Source: Lepidurus packardi (lineage: Eukaryota; Arthropoda; Branchiopoda; Notostraca; Triopsidae). Taken from it: a DNA stretch of 64,000 nucleotides. The notes below the pieces were generated by a model that had not been told where the DNA came from, made no database searches, and saw nothing but the letters and a program-made list of their open reading frames with translations. The translations under genes were made by a program, and so were the position numbers. The stretch is from contig JAKZAN010000001.1 of NCBI GenBank assembly GCA_023053545.1, forward strand, positions 10,560,565-10,624,564, read 5' to 3'. Below are positions 20,760-34,460 of the stretch, piece by piece. How positions within the stretch are numbered: position 1 is the stretch's first letter; each line of letters opens with the position of its first letter.

Positions 20760-22708
20760 TCCTGTCGGGAATGGTACCTTTAATGGTAGCGAAAGTCCGG
20801 CTTTGCATAATGGTCACTCGCCTTAATGGTGTCCCTTCTTTAAATTGTTCATACGCACCCGAAATGGTGTTTTTAATGTGGACAACTTGATCCGAAATTC
20901 GTTTTATAACCGTCCAAGGTCGGTGAAACTTGGGGAACTTTCCTCTCTTCGGGGAAGGATTGAAGAGCCAAACGGAGTCCCCCATTTGGATTTCCTGGTT
21001 TAAAGTTTTGCTGTCGTAATAAATCTTCTGATAACATTGTGCAAATCCCAACCGTGTTCGAGCTTGTTCAAAAATGGTAGGAAGAGTTGTCTCCAGTTTT
21101 GCCGCGTATTGAGACGTTGAAACTGGTACCACCACCGAAAACTCTATCTTCTGGTAAGAACAACGGTCTACCAAATTGTAAACGTGCAGGAGTGAAAGTC
21201 GAGGAACTTTGAACACTCGTCCGGTACGCAAGTAAAACACTAGGCAACACAGGTTTCATCACCTTCGTCGATGAGTTTACTGAGGCCTGCTAAAATCGTC
21301 CTATTGGCCCTTTCAATACATTCCTCACTCTCCGGATGGTATGGAGTAGTTCTAGTTTTCTTGATTTTGAGCAACCGGCAGATTTCGCTCACAGTTCTTG
21401 ATTCAAAACTTCTACCTTGCTCGGAATGAAGCTGAAGCGGCACTCCATACCTTCTCATGTATTCCCCATAGAGCTTGGTGGCGATAGTAGTGGCTTCCTG
21501 ATCTGGAATAGGATATGCCTCCACCCACTTTGGGAACAAATCCCCGACAACCAAACTATAGCGATAATGATCTACTGTTTCAGGCAGAGGACCCAGTATA
21601 TCCATAGCTACAATGTCACTTGGAAATCTAGGTTGCACAGGGTTCAATGGCGCTCTAGTCTTTTGGGATGGAGGATTTCGCTGCACACATGTCACGCAGC
21701 CTTTACACCACCCTTCAACATTGTTCCGCATCTTGGGCCAATACAAACGTGATCGCAATTTTTCTAAGATGTTTTTACTTCCCATATGAGCCCCAGAATT
21801 ACCACCGTGGTAACTTCTGAAGATTTCCTCTTGCTTTGCTTTAGGCACAAGATGCAGGTGCTGAGATCCGTTTGTCGAAATCCATTCGCCGTAAAACCCG
21901 CCACCACGAAGACTCACATTTTTCCTTTGGGCCCAGTAGCTGCGCAACGGCTGACTCATAGCTTGCAGACACGGTTTATAAAGTTCTTGTAAACATCTCT
22001 TGATAACTTTCATCTCCTCGTCTTCTTCCTGGGATACTACGACGCTACCGTCACTAGCCAATTCCACATGATTTAACACGACATCTCGTTGTGGTTCATG
22101 TGGCATTCTTCGTCCACTCCTCCATGACGTCCACATTGTGAACATGGTCTTCTTGAGAGTGCATCCGCATTCCCACGCTTTGGTCCAGGCCGCTGTTCAA
22201 TTGTGAACTGATACGATTCAAACAAGTTCAGCCATCGCAAAGTCTGTCCAGTTGGTTCCTTGCAAGTTTTCATCCAGGCCACGGCAAATGTTATCCGTCC
22301 GAAGCATAACCGGTCTCCCCAGAAGAGAGTGGCTAAATTGCATTACAGCAAATTTAACTGCCAGGAGCTCCTTCCGCGTTACACAGTAAATGGTCTCATC
22401 AAGCATGGACTTGCATATGCTATAGGACGTTCAACAGCGTCAATTTCTTGTGACAACACGGCTCCTAGCCCAATATTACTGGCGTCGCTGTCCACTAGAA
22501 GTGTTTGGGACAGATCAGGAAAAGCGAGTACAGGAGTTGAAGAAAGGAGCCGTTTAAGATCTGTCAAAGCTTCCTCACATAACACGGACCACTCAAAGGG
22601 AACATTCTTTTCGGTTAGTTTATATAGCGGCTTGGCAATGTCAGCAAAACCTTTCACAAATCGACGATAGTATGAAGATCGAGGAAACTATTCAATTCAT
22701 CACTGGTC
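20760..22708 (-). mobile_element. Gypsy RT-RNase H-integrase fragment, unit 2 (reference copy)
   Basis: Read on the minus strand from 22,708: the RT end (RRFVKGFADIAKPLYKL), RNase H (LLVDSDASNIGLGAVL, VTRKELLAVKFAVMQ), a frameshift, FTIEQRPGPKRGNADALSRR, a second frameshift, then integrase. Integrase has the zinc-binding region (SYHGGNSGAHMG, CKGCVTC), the core Asp (VAMDILGPLP), a site reading HSEQGRSFES where HSDQG is expected, and the Glu (EECIERANRT). After another frameshift comes the C-terminal domain (MGDSVWLFNPSPKRGKFPKF). There are no LTRs, gag, protease or most of RT. It is dead by frameshifts and by the Asp-to-Glu change. Confidence 0.85.
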
Positions 22709-23415
22709 GGGACCATTCCACGATTGCTTTAGTTTTTTCAGGACGTCGAAATGAGTTTTCAGGACGTCTTCGAGGTCACTTGTCTTCGATTTCTTGATAA
22801 AGGACTTTCAAGTCTTGAAGGTATTCTTCGAGGGAGCTCAGGAGATCAGCAGTGGCTTCTTGTTTCGTGGGGGCGTCTTCTTGCTCAAGGTTATTCATTG
22901 TTTCGAAGGTATTAACGATGGGTTGAGAAAGTAGAGAGGATTTGATCTTCACTCAATCAATGGACTTCGTTTCTGTGCGGCTCATCCTGGTCACGGCACC
23001 AAATGTGGAGGATTTGGGTATGAGTAAAAATGAGATGGTCCCTGCGTTGTGATTAGGGGCTACTTCTGAAGAATAGGATGGATGAGAGCACCTTTTAAGA
23101 GAAGTTTTGTAGACTTTGCATCCGGAAAATCCGATTTGTAAGGTTCAGACATTGTTATTTCGTCTATTTCTAATAAGCAAAGTACGTATTACAGGGAGCG
23201 CTCTATGGGTACAACAAATACGCAAGTACGTATTACGGGGGGAGGGAGCAAAACAGCTCATTTGGAACTGAAGGAAAGTCAAAAACATCTCAAAATCAGC
23301 AGTAATAAACGAGTAAAAAGCCATTTCAAAGTTTATTTCAAGGCAAACTTGTATTCTCTTCTCAAGTCCTTCCAGATTTAATTTCAAGGGCCATAACTGA
23401 TTTCGAAACTACCCA
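22709..23415 (-). mobile_element. BEL/Pao gag scrap, PBS and LTR, unit 2
   Basis: LTR 23,004-23,415. It matches unit 1 apart from a shorter poly-T tract just outside the LTR. Confidence 0.75.
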
Positions 23416-24553
23416 GTTAGCCTTTTCCAACTGCTCCAATTTCTTTTTTTTTTAAAATAACAAAGTAAAAAAACCGGCCGGAGATAAAACGGTAAACTAA
23501 CCACCATAAGATCCGGATCAATGTAGTCGGCAATGTTTTTGTTTTATCAGAATTCTGGAATTTTGTCGTATTTGAAGTCGTATGGCAGGTCATAATTCTT
23601 TCTGTAATCCACAATGTGGTCGTCCCCTTGTTCCAATTCGATAGCTCGTCCCGTCCTTTTTGTTTTCTCCTTCTCAGCTTGAGCTGCTTTCTTCTGCGAA
23701 ACAGAGTCCGGAATGCAAACTGGACGAACAACGTTATCTTTTCGCCTGGGTTCGCCTACGTTTAGACGGTTCAAGACGCCTTCTACCTTCTAGCTACGCA
23801 TCTTGCCTTCCACACGATGAGCTAGCAATCAACGCTCACAAGCCTAGACAATCCAAATTGAACACCAGAAAACCAATAAATAATCCGCCCTTACGTCTGT
23901 CTTTACTTCCACTACTCCTTCTTCGGTGACGGTAGACATTTGCACAATTGGGACATGATCATTCTCGAACGCTTTTTGAAAGTAACAAGCATGGGCTAAT
24001 AAAGCAAATATTAGTAAAAATATCACACTGGATAATGAAGCATATACCTTTAGTAAATAGTGGCTTGATGCTCTCAAAGAGATGAATCTGTTCTTCAAGG
24101 CTGTGTCCGCATTGCTCAGAAATAAGGGCAATAGTAGGCCAGGTCTTCTGGTCCTTTTATAACTTGAAGGTGAGAAACATGAAAGGTACAAGCACTGTAA
24201 GTATGTTAGTATAGAGAGTTTGAAGTTTGTTACCCATCAATCATTCCTAATAATGCACTCACAATAGAAAAAACTCCAATCCAATATAGCTATTCTCATG
24301 CTCGAGCTATCTGTGTGGCTACCACGCGTTCTCTCATCAGGTTTTGCATCTGAATTTGTCTTTCCAGCTGTTATTAGTATACATAAAAATATGAATACTT
24401 AACTAGAAATTAACCAAGCTTACGTTCACCCGACCCATTTCTATCATGAACTCCTGGTTCTACCCCGTATTCTTTTCCACAGTCGGTGAAACCAGGGAAC
24501 TCATATTTTTGGACTATTTATAGGTGTCATACAGGAGTTGTTTTGCCGCCATA
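23416..24553 (-). pseudogene. NOG1-PLGRKT fused fragments, unit 2
   Basis: Same stops, introns and fusion point as unit 1; no private coding difference noticed. Confidence 0.7.
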
Positions 24554-24868
24554 TTAATCAAGTGTCGCCCAGACACCGGTAAAGAGGGCGTCAACATATC
24601 GCCTATTCGTCCAACCCTCTACCGTTGATGCTGGGGATAGCAACCCGAAGGAAGCGGGTTCGGGAACCAATGACGCAATGAACTGGCCACCCCGGAAGTG
24701 ACGCCAAGTGACGCTATAACTTTCATTGTTGTCACTTGTTTTGGTAAGTCTTCTTGCTATCGTTAACCAGGAAGGAGCCTTTTGCATTTTCTCCCAAAGT
24801 TTTCGTGTATTGTGCCCTCAGTTTTTCAACCTTAGAAGGTTCCTCATTTCGTACGGGTTGCCTGGACC

Positions 24869-26479
24869 ATGGGTAAGCGTTTTTTGCCTTTTTGTTTACC
24901 ATTCAAGTACATCTAGTCTCAGAAGAAGCTTAGCCAAATAGTTTCAACCGCGAGTGCTATGGTTTTTCCCTTTCGATAAGAAAGCAACAGAGTTGTAACA
25001 CGAGTCCTAATCGGTTTTTATTTTCCAGAAATACCCATAAAAAATTGTGAACGAAGTCCTGATCGTCTTGTTGTAATTTGGAGGTCATGGATGGCCCAAT
25101 TCTCCTGAAATCCTAAGCAGCTTTTTTCTGTTGTTGTTTCCTATGTACGTTTGTTGTACGTACGTATTTTTCTGTGATATATATTATGGGACCTTTTGTT
25201 CAGTCTCCCTAACACTTGACTTGTGTTTTCTTTAACAGATGACGCTGCTCCACGGATCGCTTTGCCTCGTTCGTGGCATGCCTGTGCGCGAGACTTTAAG
25301 GTAAGATCAATACAATCCCCTAAGGGAATTTCTTTTGACTAATACGATCTTCTGTATCTATCTGGCGTAGGAATTGCTATTGAGTCAAGTACCTAATATG
25401 CTTTTATCTTGGTTAACAGGTACGTGCTTATCGCAGCTTGCCCTGGGCGACCCTGTCGCGCACCTGGGGACGACTGGCCAACACCCGTTTGCCTCGGTGG
25501 ATGAGGAAGCCGGTCCTTGGGTTCTACGCGCGGACGTTTGGCGTAAACGTCGAAGAAGCCGCATCGGACAACCTGTCCGACTACTCCAGCATCGGCGAAT
25601 TTTTTCGACGGCCGCTTAAACCAGGCGCACGCCCTATCAACACTACGGACTGCATTGTAAGTTGATGGGGGTTTTTATGCACTCGTTTCTCGTACTAAAT
25701 ATTGTTTGTTTTCTACAACAGGTGTCACCAGCCGATGGGAAAGTCCTCCATTTGGGCGCAGTGGACCGGAATGGACTGTTGGGACAGGTGAAGGGGGTGT
25801 ATTACTCCCTGAGCCAGTTTTTGGGACCCTCTGAACTGGTGCAACTCTCAACAGGGTCCCCAACCTCCGGCCTCCACTACTGTGTCATCTATCTGGCGCC
25901 CGGGGACTACCATCGGTTTCATTCCCCCGTTGAATGGGATATTTCATTGCGGCGACACTTTCCAGGTAATTCGCCATGAGAACAACAAAGGGTGTTACTA
26001 ACCGGAATATTATCTTAGGGGAACTCCTTAGTGTGAACCCAAGCGTTTCCAAATGGGTCCCCGGCTTACTTGCCCTCAACGAGCGAGCCGTTTACTTTGG
26101 CCAGTGGCAGTACGGCTTGTTCAGCATGACAGCGGTCGGAGCTACCAATGTCGGCTCCATACGAGTCTATAAAGATCCAGTAAGTTAGTCGACGAGTTTG
26201 CGTTTTTGAAAGTGACTTAACAGTTTTCTTTTCTTTGTATTGTAGGAATTGGAAACAAACTGTCGTGCCGGACGTCGCAGGACGACGGACTACAACTTCC
26301 ACAAGGAACGTGCAGGCGGGGAGGGTCTCCATCAGGAGAAAGGTGAAGTATTCGGTGAGTTTAACTTTGGCTCTACAATGGTCCTTATTTTTCAGGCCCC
26401 CAAGGACTTTAAATTTACCGTCCAGCTTGGGCAAATCGTTCGAGTCGGTCAAGCTATCGCTCAAAATTCTAAACCGTAG
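24869..26479 (+). CDS. PISD: phosphatidylserine decarboxylase, copy 2
   Basis: Exons correspond to copy 1 at +5,876 bp and the predicted protein is the same, with all splice sites kept. The base after the GCGTAG in intron 3 is G, as in copies 1 and 4. Confidence 0.85.
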
Positions 26480-26635
26480 CATTAATGTGGGTTCTAAGAT
26501 GTCTGGCTATTCGTTTCAGTGAAATTTCCGTATTTTGCGTGAAAATTATCGTGATTTTTGTGTGGTGATTTGTTGTATCCTCCCAGTGAATTTTCTTTAA
26601 TACAAATTTTATTGTGTAACGTTTGTCTATTTTTT

Positions 26636-28584
26636 TCCTGTCGGGAATGGTACCTTTAATGGTAGCGAAAGTCCGGCTTTGCATAATGGTCACTCGCCTT
26701 AATGGTGTCCCTTCTTTAAATTGTTCATATGCACCCGAAATGGTGTTTTTAATGTGGACAACTTGATCCGAAATTCGTTTCATAACCGTCCAAGGTCGGT
26801 GAAACTTGGGGAACTTTCCTCTCTTCGGGGAAGGATTGAAGAGCCAAACGGAGTCCCCCATTTGGATTTCCTGGTTTAAAGTTTTGCTGTCGTAATAAAT
26901 CTTCTGATAACATTGTGCAAATCCCAACCGTGTTCGAGCTTGTTCAAAAATGGTAGGAAGAGTTGTCTCCAGTTTTGCCGCGTATTGAGACGTTGAAACT
27001 GGTACCACCACCGAAAACTCTATCTTCTGGTAAGAACAACGGTCTACCAAATTGTAAACGTGCAGGAGTGAAAGTCGAGGAACTTTGAACACTCGTCCGG
27101 TACGCAAGTAAAACACTAGGCAACACAGGTTTCATCACCTTCGTCGATGAGTTTACTGAGGCCTGCTAAAATCGTCCTATTGGCCCTTTCAATACATTCC
27201 TCACTCTCCGGATGGTATGGAGTAGTTCTAGTTTTCTTGATTTTGAGCAACCGGCAGATTTCGCTCACAGTTCTTGATTCAAAACTTCTACCTTGCTCGG
27301 AATGAAGCTGAAGCGGCACTCCATACCTTCTCATGTATTCCCCATAGAGCTTGGTGGCGATAGTAGTGGCTTCCTGATCTGGAATAGGATATGCCTCCAC
27401 CCACTTTGGGAACAAATCCCCGACAACCAAACTATAGCGATAATGATCTACTGTTTCAGGCAGAGGACCCAGTATATCCATAGCTACAATGTCACTTGGA
27501 AATCTAGGTTGCACAGGGTTCAATGGCGCTCTAGTCTTTTGGGATGGAGGATTTCGCTGCACACATGTCACGCAGCCTTTACACCACCCTTCAACATTGT
27601 TCCGCATCTTGGGCCAATACAAACGTGATCGCAATTTTTCTAAGATGTTTTTACTTCCCATATGAGCCCCAGAATTACCACCGTGGTAACTTCTGAAGAT
27701 TTCCTCTTGCTTTGCTTTAGGCACAAGATGCAGGTGCTGAGATCCGTTTGTCGAAATCCATTCGCCGTAAAACCCGCCACCACGAAGACTCACATTTTTC
27801 CTTTGGGCCCAGTAGCTGCGCAACGGCTGACTCATAGCTTGCAGACACGGTTTATAAAGTTCTTGTAAACATCTCTTGATAACTTTCATCTCCTCGTCTT
27901 CTTCCTGGGATACTACGACGCTACCGTCACTAGCCAATTCCACATGATTTAACACGACATCTCGTTGTGGTTCATGTGGCATTCTTCGTCCACTCCTTCA
28001 TGACGTCCACATTGTGAACATGGTCTTCTTGAGAGTGCATCCGCATTCCCACGCTTTGGTCCAGGCCGCTGTTCAATTGTGAACTGATACGATTCAAACA
28101 AGTTCAGCCATCGCAAAGTCTGTCCAGTTGGTTCCTTGCAAGTTTTCATCCAGGCCACGGCAAATGTTATCCGTCCGAAGCATAACCGGTCTCCCCAGAA
28201 GAGAGTGGCTAAATTGCATTACAGCAAATTTAACTGCCAGGAGCTCCTTCCGCGTTACACAGTAAATGGTCTCATCAAGCATGGACTTGCATATGCTATA
28301 GGACGTTCAACAGCGTCAATTTCTTGTGACAACACGGCTCCTAGCCCAATATTACTGGCGTCGCTGTCCACTAGAAGTGTTTGGGACAGATCAGGAAAAG
28401 CGAGTACAGGAGTTGAAGAAAGGAGCCGTTTAAGATCTGTCAAAGCTTCCTCACATAACACGGACCACTCAAAGGGAACATTCTTTTCGGTTAGTTTATA
28501 TAGCGGCTTGGCAATGTCAGCAAAACCTTTCACAAATCGACGATAGTATGAAGATCGAGGAAACTATTCAATTCATCACTGGTC
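26636..28584 (-). mobile_element. Gypsy fragment, unit 3
   Basis: It shares with units 4, 5 and 7 the integrase-tail variant giving Met in WTVMKR (Ile in units 2 and 6). A C-to-T change makes the linker before integrase read GRHEGVDEE. Confidence 0.8.
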
Positions 28585-29291
28585 GGGACCATTCCACGAT
28601 TGCTTTAGTTTTTTCAGGACGTCGAAATGAGTTTTCAGGACGTCTTCGAGGTCACTTGTCTTCGATTTCTTGATAAAGGACTTTCAAGTCTTGAAGGTAT
28701 TCTTCGAGGGAGCTCAGGAGATCAGCAGTGGCTTCTTGTTTCGTGGGGGCGTCTTCTTGCTCAAGGTTATTCATTGTTTCGAAGGTATTAACGATGGGTT
28801 GAGAAAGTAGAGAGGATTTGATCTTCACTCAATCAATGGACTTCGTTTCTGTGCGGCTCATCCTGGTCACGGCACCAAATGTGGAGGATTTGGGTATGAG
28901 TAAAAATGAGATGGTCCCTGCGTTGTGATTAGGGGCTACTTCTGAAGAATAGGATGGATGAGAGCACCTTTTAAGAGAAGTTTTGTAGACTTTGCATCCG
29001 GAAAATCCGATTTGTAAGGTTCAGACATTGTTATTTCGTCTATTTCTAATAAGCAAAGTACGTATTACAGGGAGCGCTCTATGGGTACAACAAATACGCA
29101 AGTACGTATTACGGGGGGAGGGAGCAAAACAGCTCATTTGGAACTGAAGGAAAGTCAAAAACATCTCAAAATCAGCAGTAATAAACGAGTAAAAAGCCAT
29201 TTCAAAGTTTATTTCAAGGCAAACTTGTATTCTCTTCTCAAGTCCTTCCAGATTTAATTTCAAGGGCCATAACTGATTTCGAAACTACCCA
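28585..29291 (-). mobile_element. BEL/Pao gag scrap, PBS and LTR, unit 3
   Basis: LTR 28,880-29,291, without visible change from unit 2. Confidence 0.75.
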
Positions 29292-30429
29292 GTTAGCCTT
29301 TTCCAACTGCTCCAATTTCTTTTTTTTTTAAAATAACAAAGTAAAAAAACCGGCCGGAGATAAAACGGTAAACTAACCACCATAAGATCCGGATCAATGT
29401 AGTCGGCAATGTTTTTGTTTTATCAGAATTCTGGAATTTTGTCGTATTTGAAGTCGTATGGCAGGTCATAATTCTTTCTGTAATCCACAATGTGGTCGTC
29501 CCCTTGTTCCAATTCGATAGCTCGTCCCGTCCTTTTTGTTTTCTCCTTCTCAGCTTGAGCTGCTTTCTTCTGCGAAACAGAGTCCGGAATGCAAACTGGA
29601 CGAACAACGTTATCTTTTCGCCTGGGTTCGCCTACGTTTAGACGGTTCAAGACGCCTTCTACCTTCTAGCTACGCATCTTGCCTTCCACACGATGAGCTA
29701 GCAATCAACGCTCACAAGCCTAGACAATCCAAATTGAACACCAGAAAACCAATAAATAATCCGCCCTTACGTCTGTCTTTACTTCCACTACTCCTTCTTC
29801 GGTGACGGTAGACATTTGCACAATTGGGACATGATCATTCTCGAACGCTTTTTGAAAGTAACAAGCATGGGCTAATAAAGCAAATATTAGTAAAAATATC
29901 ACACTGGATAATGAAGCATATACCTTTAGTAAATAGTGGCTTGATGCTCTCAAAGAGATGAATCTGTTCTTCAAGGCTGTGTCCGCATTGCTCAGAAATA
30001 AGGGCAATAGTAGGCCAGGTCTTCTGGTCCTTTTATAACTTGAAGGTGAGAAACATGAAAGGTACAAGCACTGTAAGTATGTTAGTATAGAGAGTTTGAA
30101 GTTTGTTACCCATCAATCATTCCTAATAATGCACTCACAATAGAAAAAACTCCAATCCAATATAGCTATTCTCATGCTCGAGCTATCTGTGTGGCTACCA
30201 CGCGTTCTCTCATCAGGTTTTGCATCTGAATTTGTCTTTCCAGCTGTTATTAGTATACATAAAAATATGAATACTTAACTAGAAATTAACCAAGCTTACG
30301 TTCACCCGACCCATTTCTATCATGAACTCCTGGTTCTACCCCGTATTCTTTTCCACAGTCGGTGAAACCAGGGAACTCATATTTTTGGACTATTTATAGG
30401 TGTCATACAGGAGTTGTTTTGCCGCCATA
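29292..30429 (-). pseudogene. NOG1-PLGRKT fused fragments, unit 3
   Basis: Same disabling stops as the other units. Confidence 0.7.
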
Positions 30430-30744
30430 TTAATCAAGTGTCGCCCAGACACCGGTAAAGAGGGCGTCAACATATCGCCTATTCGTCCAACCCTCTACCG
30501 TTGATGCTGGGGATAGCAACCCGAAGGAAGCGGGTTCGGGAACCAATGACGCAATGAACTGGCCACCCCGGAAGTGACGCCAAGTGACGCTATAACTTTC
30601 ATTGTTGTCACTTGTTTTGGTAAGTCTTCTTGCTATCGTTAACCAGGAAGGAGCCTTTTGCATTTTCTCCCAAAGTTTTCGTGTATTGTGCCCTCAGTTT
30701 TTCAACCTTAGAAGGTTCCTCATTTCGTACGGGTTGCCTGGACC

Positions 30745-32355
30745 ATGGGTAAGCGTTTTTTGCCTTTTTGTTTACCATTCAAGTACATCTAGTCTCAGAA
30801 GAAGCTTAGCCAAATAGTTTCAACCGCGAGTGCTATGGTTTTTCCCTTTCGATAAGAAAGCAACAGAGTTGTAACACGAGTCCTAATCGGTTTTTATTTT
30901 CCAGAAATACCCATAAAAAATTGTGAACGAAGTCCTGATCGTCTTGTTGTAATTTGGAGGTCATGGATGGCCCAATTCTCCTGAAATCCTAAGCAGCTTT
31001 TTTCTGTTGTTGTTTCCTATGTACGTTTGTTGTACGTACGTATTTTTCTGTGATATATATTATGGGACCTTTTGTTCAGTCTCCCTAACACTTGACTTGT
31101 GTTTTCTTTAACAGATGACGCTGCTCCACGGATCGCTTTGCCTCGTTCGTGGCATGCCTGTGCGCGAGACTTTAAGGTAAGATCAATACAATCCCCTAAG
31201 GGAATTTCTTTTGACTAATACGATCTTCTGTATCTATCTGGCGTAGCAATTGCTATTGAGTCAAGTACCTAATATGCTTTTATCTTGGTTAACAGGTACG
31301 TGCTTATCGCAGCTTGCCCTGGGCGACCCTGTCGCGCACCTGGGGACGACTGGCCAACACCCGTTTGCCTCGGTGGATGAGGAAGCCGGTCCTTGGGTTC
31401 TACGCGCGGACGTTTGGCGTAAACGTCGAAGAAGCCGCATCGGACAACCTGTCCGACTACTCCAGCATCGGCGAATTTTTTCGACGGCCGCTTAAACCAG
31501 GCGCACGCCCTATCAACACTACGGACTGCATTGTAAGTTGATGGGGGTTTTTATGCACTCGTTTCTCGTACTAAATATTGTTTGTTTTCTACAACAGGTG
31601 TCACCAGCCGATGGGAAAGTCCTCCATTTGGGCGCAGTGGACCGGAATGGACTGTTGGGACAGGTGAAGGGGGTGTATTACTCCCTGAGCCAGTTTTTGG
31701 GACCCTCTGAACTGGTGCAACTCTCAACAGGGTCCCCAACCTCCGGCCTCCACTACTGTGTCATCTATCTGGCGCCCGGGGACTACCATCGGTTTCATTC
31801 CCCCGTTGAATGGGATATTTCATTGCGGCGACACTTTCCAGGTAATTCGCCATGAGAACAACAAAGGGTGTTACTAACCGGAATATTATCTTAGGGGAAC
31901 TCCTTAGTGTGAACCCAAGCGTTTCCAAATGGGTCCCCGGCTTACTTGCCCTCAACGAGCGAGCCGTTTACTTTGGCCAGTGGCAGTACGGCTTGTTCAG
32001 CATGACAGCGGTCGGAGCTACCAATGTCGGCTCCATACGAGTCTATAAAGATCCAGTAAGTTAGTCGACGAGTTTGCGTTTTTGAAAGTGACTTAACAGT
32101 TTTCTTTTCTTTGTATTGTAGGAATTGGAAACAAACTGTCGTGCCGGACGTCGCAGGACGACGGACTACAACTTCCACAAGGAACGTGCAGGCGGGGAGG
32201 GTCTCCATCAGGAGAAAGGTGAAGTATTCGGTGAGTTTAACTTTGGCTCTACAATGGTCCTTATTTTTCAGGCCCCCAAGGACTTTAAATTTACCGTCCA
32301 GCTTGGGCAAATCGTTCGAGTCGGTCAAGCTATCGCTCAAAATTCTAAACCGTAG
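30745..32355 (+). CDS. PISD: phosphatidylserine decarboxylase, copy 3
   Basis: Coding sequence as in copy 1. The intron 3 variant after GCGTAG is C, shared with copies 5 and 6. Confidence 0.85.
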
Positions 32356-32511
32356 CATTAATGTGGGTTCTAAGATGTCTGGCTATTCGTTTCAGTGAAA
32401 TTTCCGTATTTTGCGTGAAAATTATCGTGATTTTTGTGTGGTGATTTGTTGTATCCTCCCAGTGAATTTTCTTTAATACAAATTTTATTGTGTAACGTTT
32501 GTCTATTTTTT

Positions 32512-34460
32512 TCCTGTCGGGAATGGTACCTTTAATGGTAGCGAAAGTCCGGCTTTGCATAATGGTCACTCGCCTTAATGGTGTCCCTTCTTTAAATTGT
32601 TCATATGCACCCGAAATGGTGTTTTTAATGTGGACAACTTGATCCGAAATTCGTTTCATAACCGTCCAAGGTCGGTGAAACTTGGGGAACTTTCCTCTCT
32701 TCGGGGAAGGATTGAAGAGCCAAACGGAGTCCCCCATTTGGATTTCCTGGTTTAAAGTTTTGCTGTCGTAATAAATCTTCTGATAACATTGTGCAAATCC
32801 CAACCGTGTTCGAGCTTGTTCAAAAATGGTAGGAAGAGTTGTCTCCAGTTTTGCCGCGTATTGAGACGTTGAAACTGGTACCACCACCGAAAACTCTATC
32901 TTCTGGTAAGAACAACGGTCTACCAAATTGTAAACGTGCAGGAGTGAAAGTCGAGGAACTTTGAACACTCGTCCGGTACGCAAGTAAAACACTAGGCAAC
33001 ACAGGTTTCATCACCTTCGTCGATGAGTTTACTGAGGCCTGCTAAAATCGTCCTATTGGCCCTTTCAATACATTCCTCACTCTCCGGATGGTATGGAGTA
33101 GTTCTAGTTTTCTTGATTTTGAGCAACCGGCAGATTTCGCTCACAGTTCTTGATTCAAAACTTCTACCTTGCTCGGAATGAAGCTGAAGCGGCACTCCAT
33201 ACCTTCTCATGTATTCCCCATAGAGCTTGGTGGCGATAGTAGTGGCTTCCTGATCTGGAATAGGATATGCCTCCACCCACTTTGGGAACAAATCCCCGAC
33301 AACCAAACTATAGCGATAATGATCTACTGTTTCAGGCAGAGGACCCAGTATATCCATAGCTACAATGTCACTTGGAAATCTAGGTTGCACAGGGTTCAAT
33401 GGCGCTCTAGTCTTTTGGGATGGAGGATTTCGCTGCACACATGTCACGCAGCCTTTACACCACCCTTCAACATTGTTCCGCATCTTGGGCCAATACAAAC
33501 GTGATCGCAATTTTTCTAAGATGTTTTTACTTCCCATATGAGCCCCAGAATTACCACCGTGGTAACTTCTGAAGATTTCCTCTTGCTTTGCTTTAGGCAC
33601 AAGATGCAGGTGCTGAGATCCGTTTGTCGAAATCCATTCGCCGTAAAACCCGCCACCACGAAGACTCACATTTTTCCTTTGGGCCCAGTAGCTGCGCAAC
33701 GGCTGACTCATAGCTTGCAGACACGGTTTATAAAGTTCTTGTAAACATCTCTTGATAACTTTCATCTCCTCGTCTTCTTCCTGGGATACTACGACGCTAC
33801 CGTCACTAGCCAATTCCACATGATTTAACACGACATCTCGTTGTGGTTCATGTGGCATTCTTCGTCCACTCCTTCATGACGTCCACATTGTGAACATGGT
33901 CTTCTTGAGAGTGCATCCGCATTCCCACGCTTTGGTCCAGGCCGCTGTTCAATTGTGAACTGATACGATTCAAACAAGTTCAGCCATCGCAAAGTCTGTC
34001 CAGTTGGTTCCTTGCAAGTTTTCATCCAGGCCACGGCAAATGTTATCCGTCCGAAGCATAACCGGTCTCCCCAGAAGAGAGTGGCTAAATTGCATTACAG
34101 CAAATTTAACTGCCAGGAGCTCCTTCCGCGTTACACAGTAAATGGTCTCATCAAGCATGGACTTGCATATGCTATAGGACGTTCAACAGCGTCAATTTCT
34201 TGTGACAACACGGCTCCTAGCCCAATATTACTGGCGTCGCTGTCCACTAGAAGTGTTTGGGACAGATCAGGAAAAGCGAGTACAGGAGTTGAAGAAAGGA
34301 GCCGTTTAAGATCTGTCAAAGCTTCCTCACATAACACGGACCACTCAAAGGGAACATTCTTTTCGGTTAGTTTATATAGCGGCTTGGCAATGTCAGCAAA
34401 ACCTTTCACAAATCGACGATAGTATGAAGATCGAGGAAACTATTCAATTCATCACTGGTC
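32512..34460 (-). mobile_element. Gypsy fragment, unit 4
   Basis: Matches the unit 3 version at the sites compared. Confidence 0.8.

Noticed and set aside
22260-22670. 136-aa plus-strand open frame repeated in each unit, and the 111-aa frame at 21,417
   Set aside because: They are antisense to Gypsy RNase H and integrase and show no recognisable protein; frame shadows.
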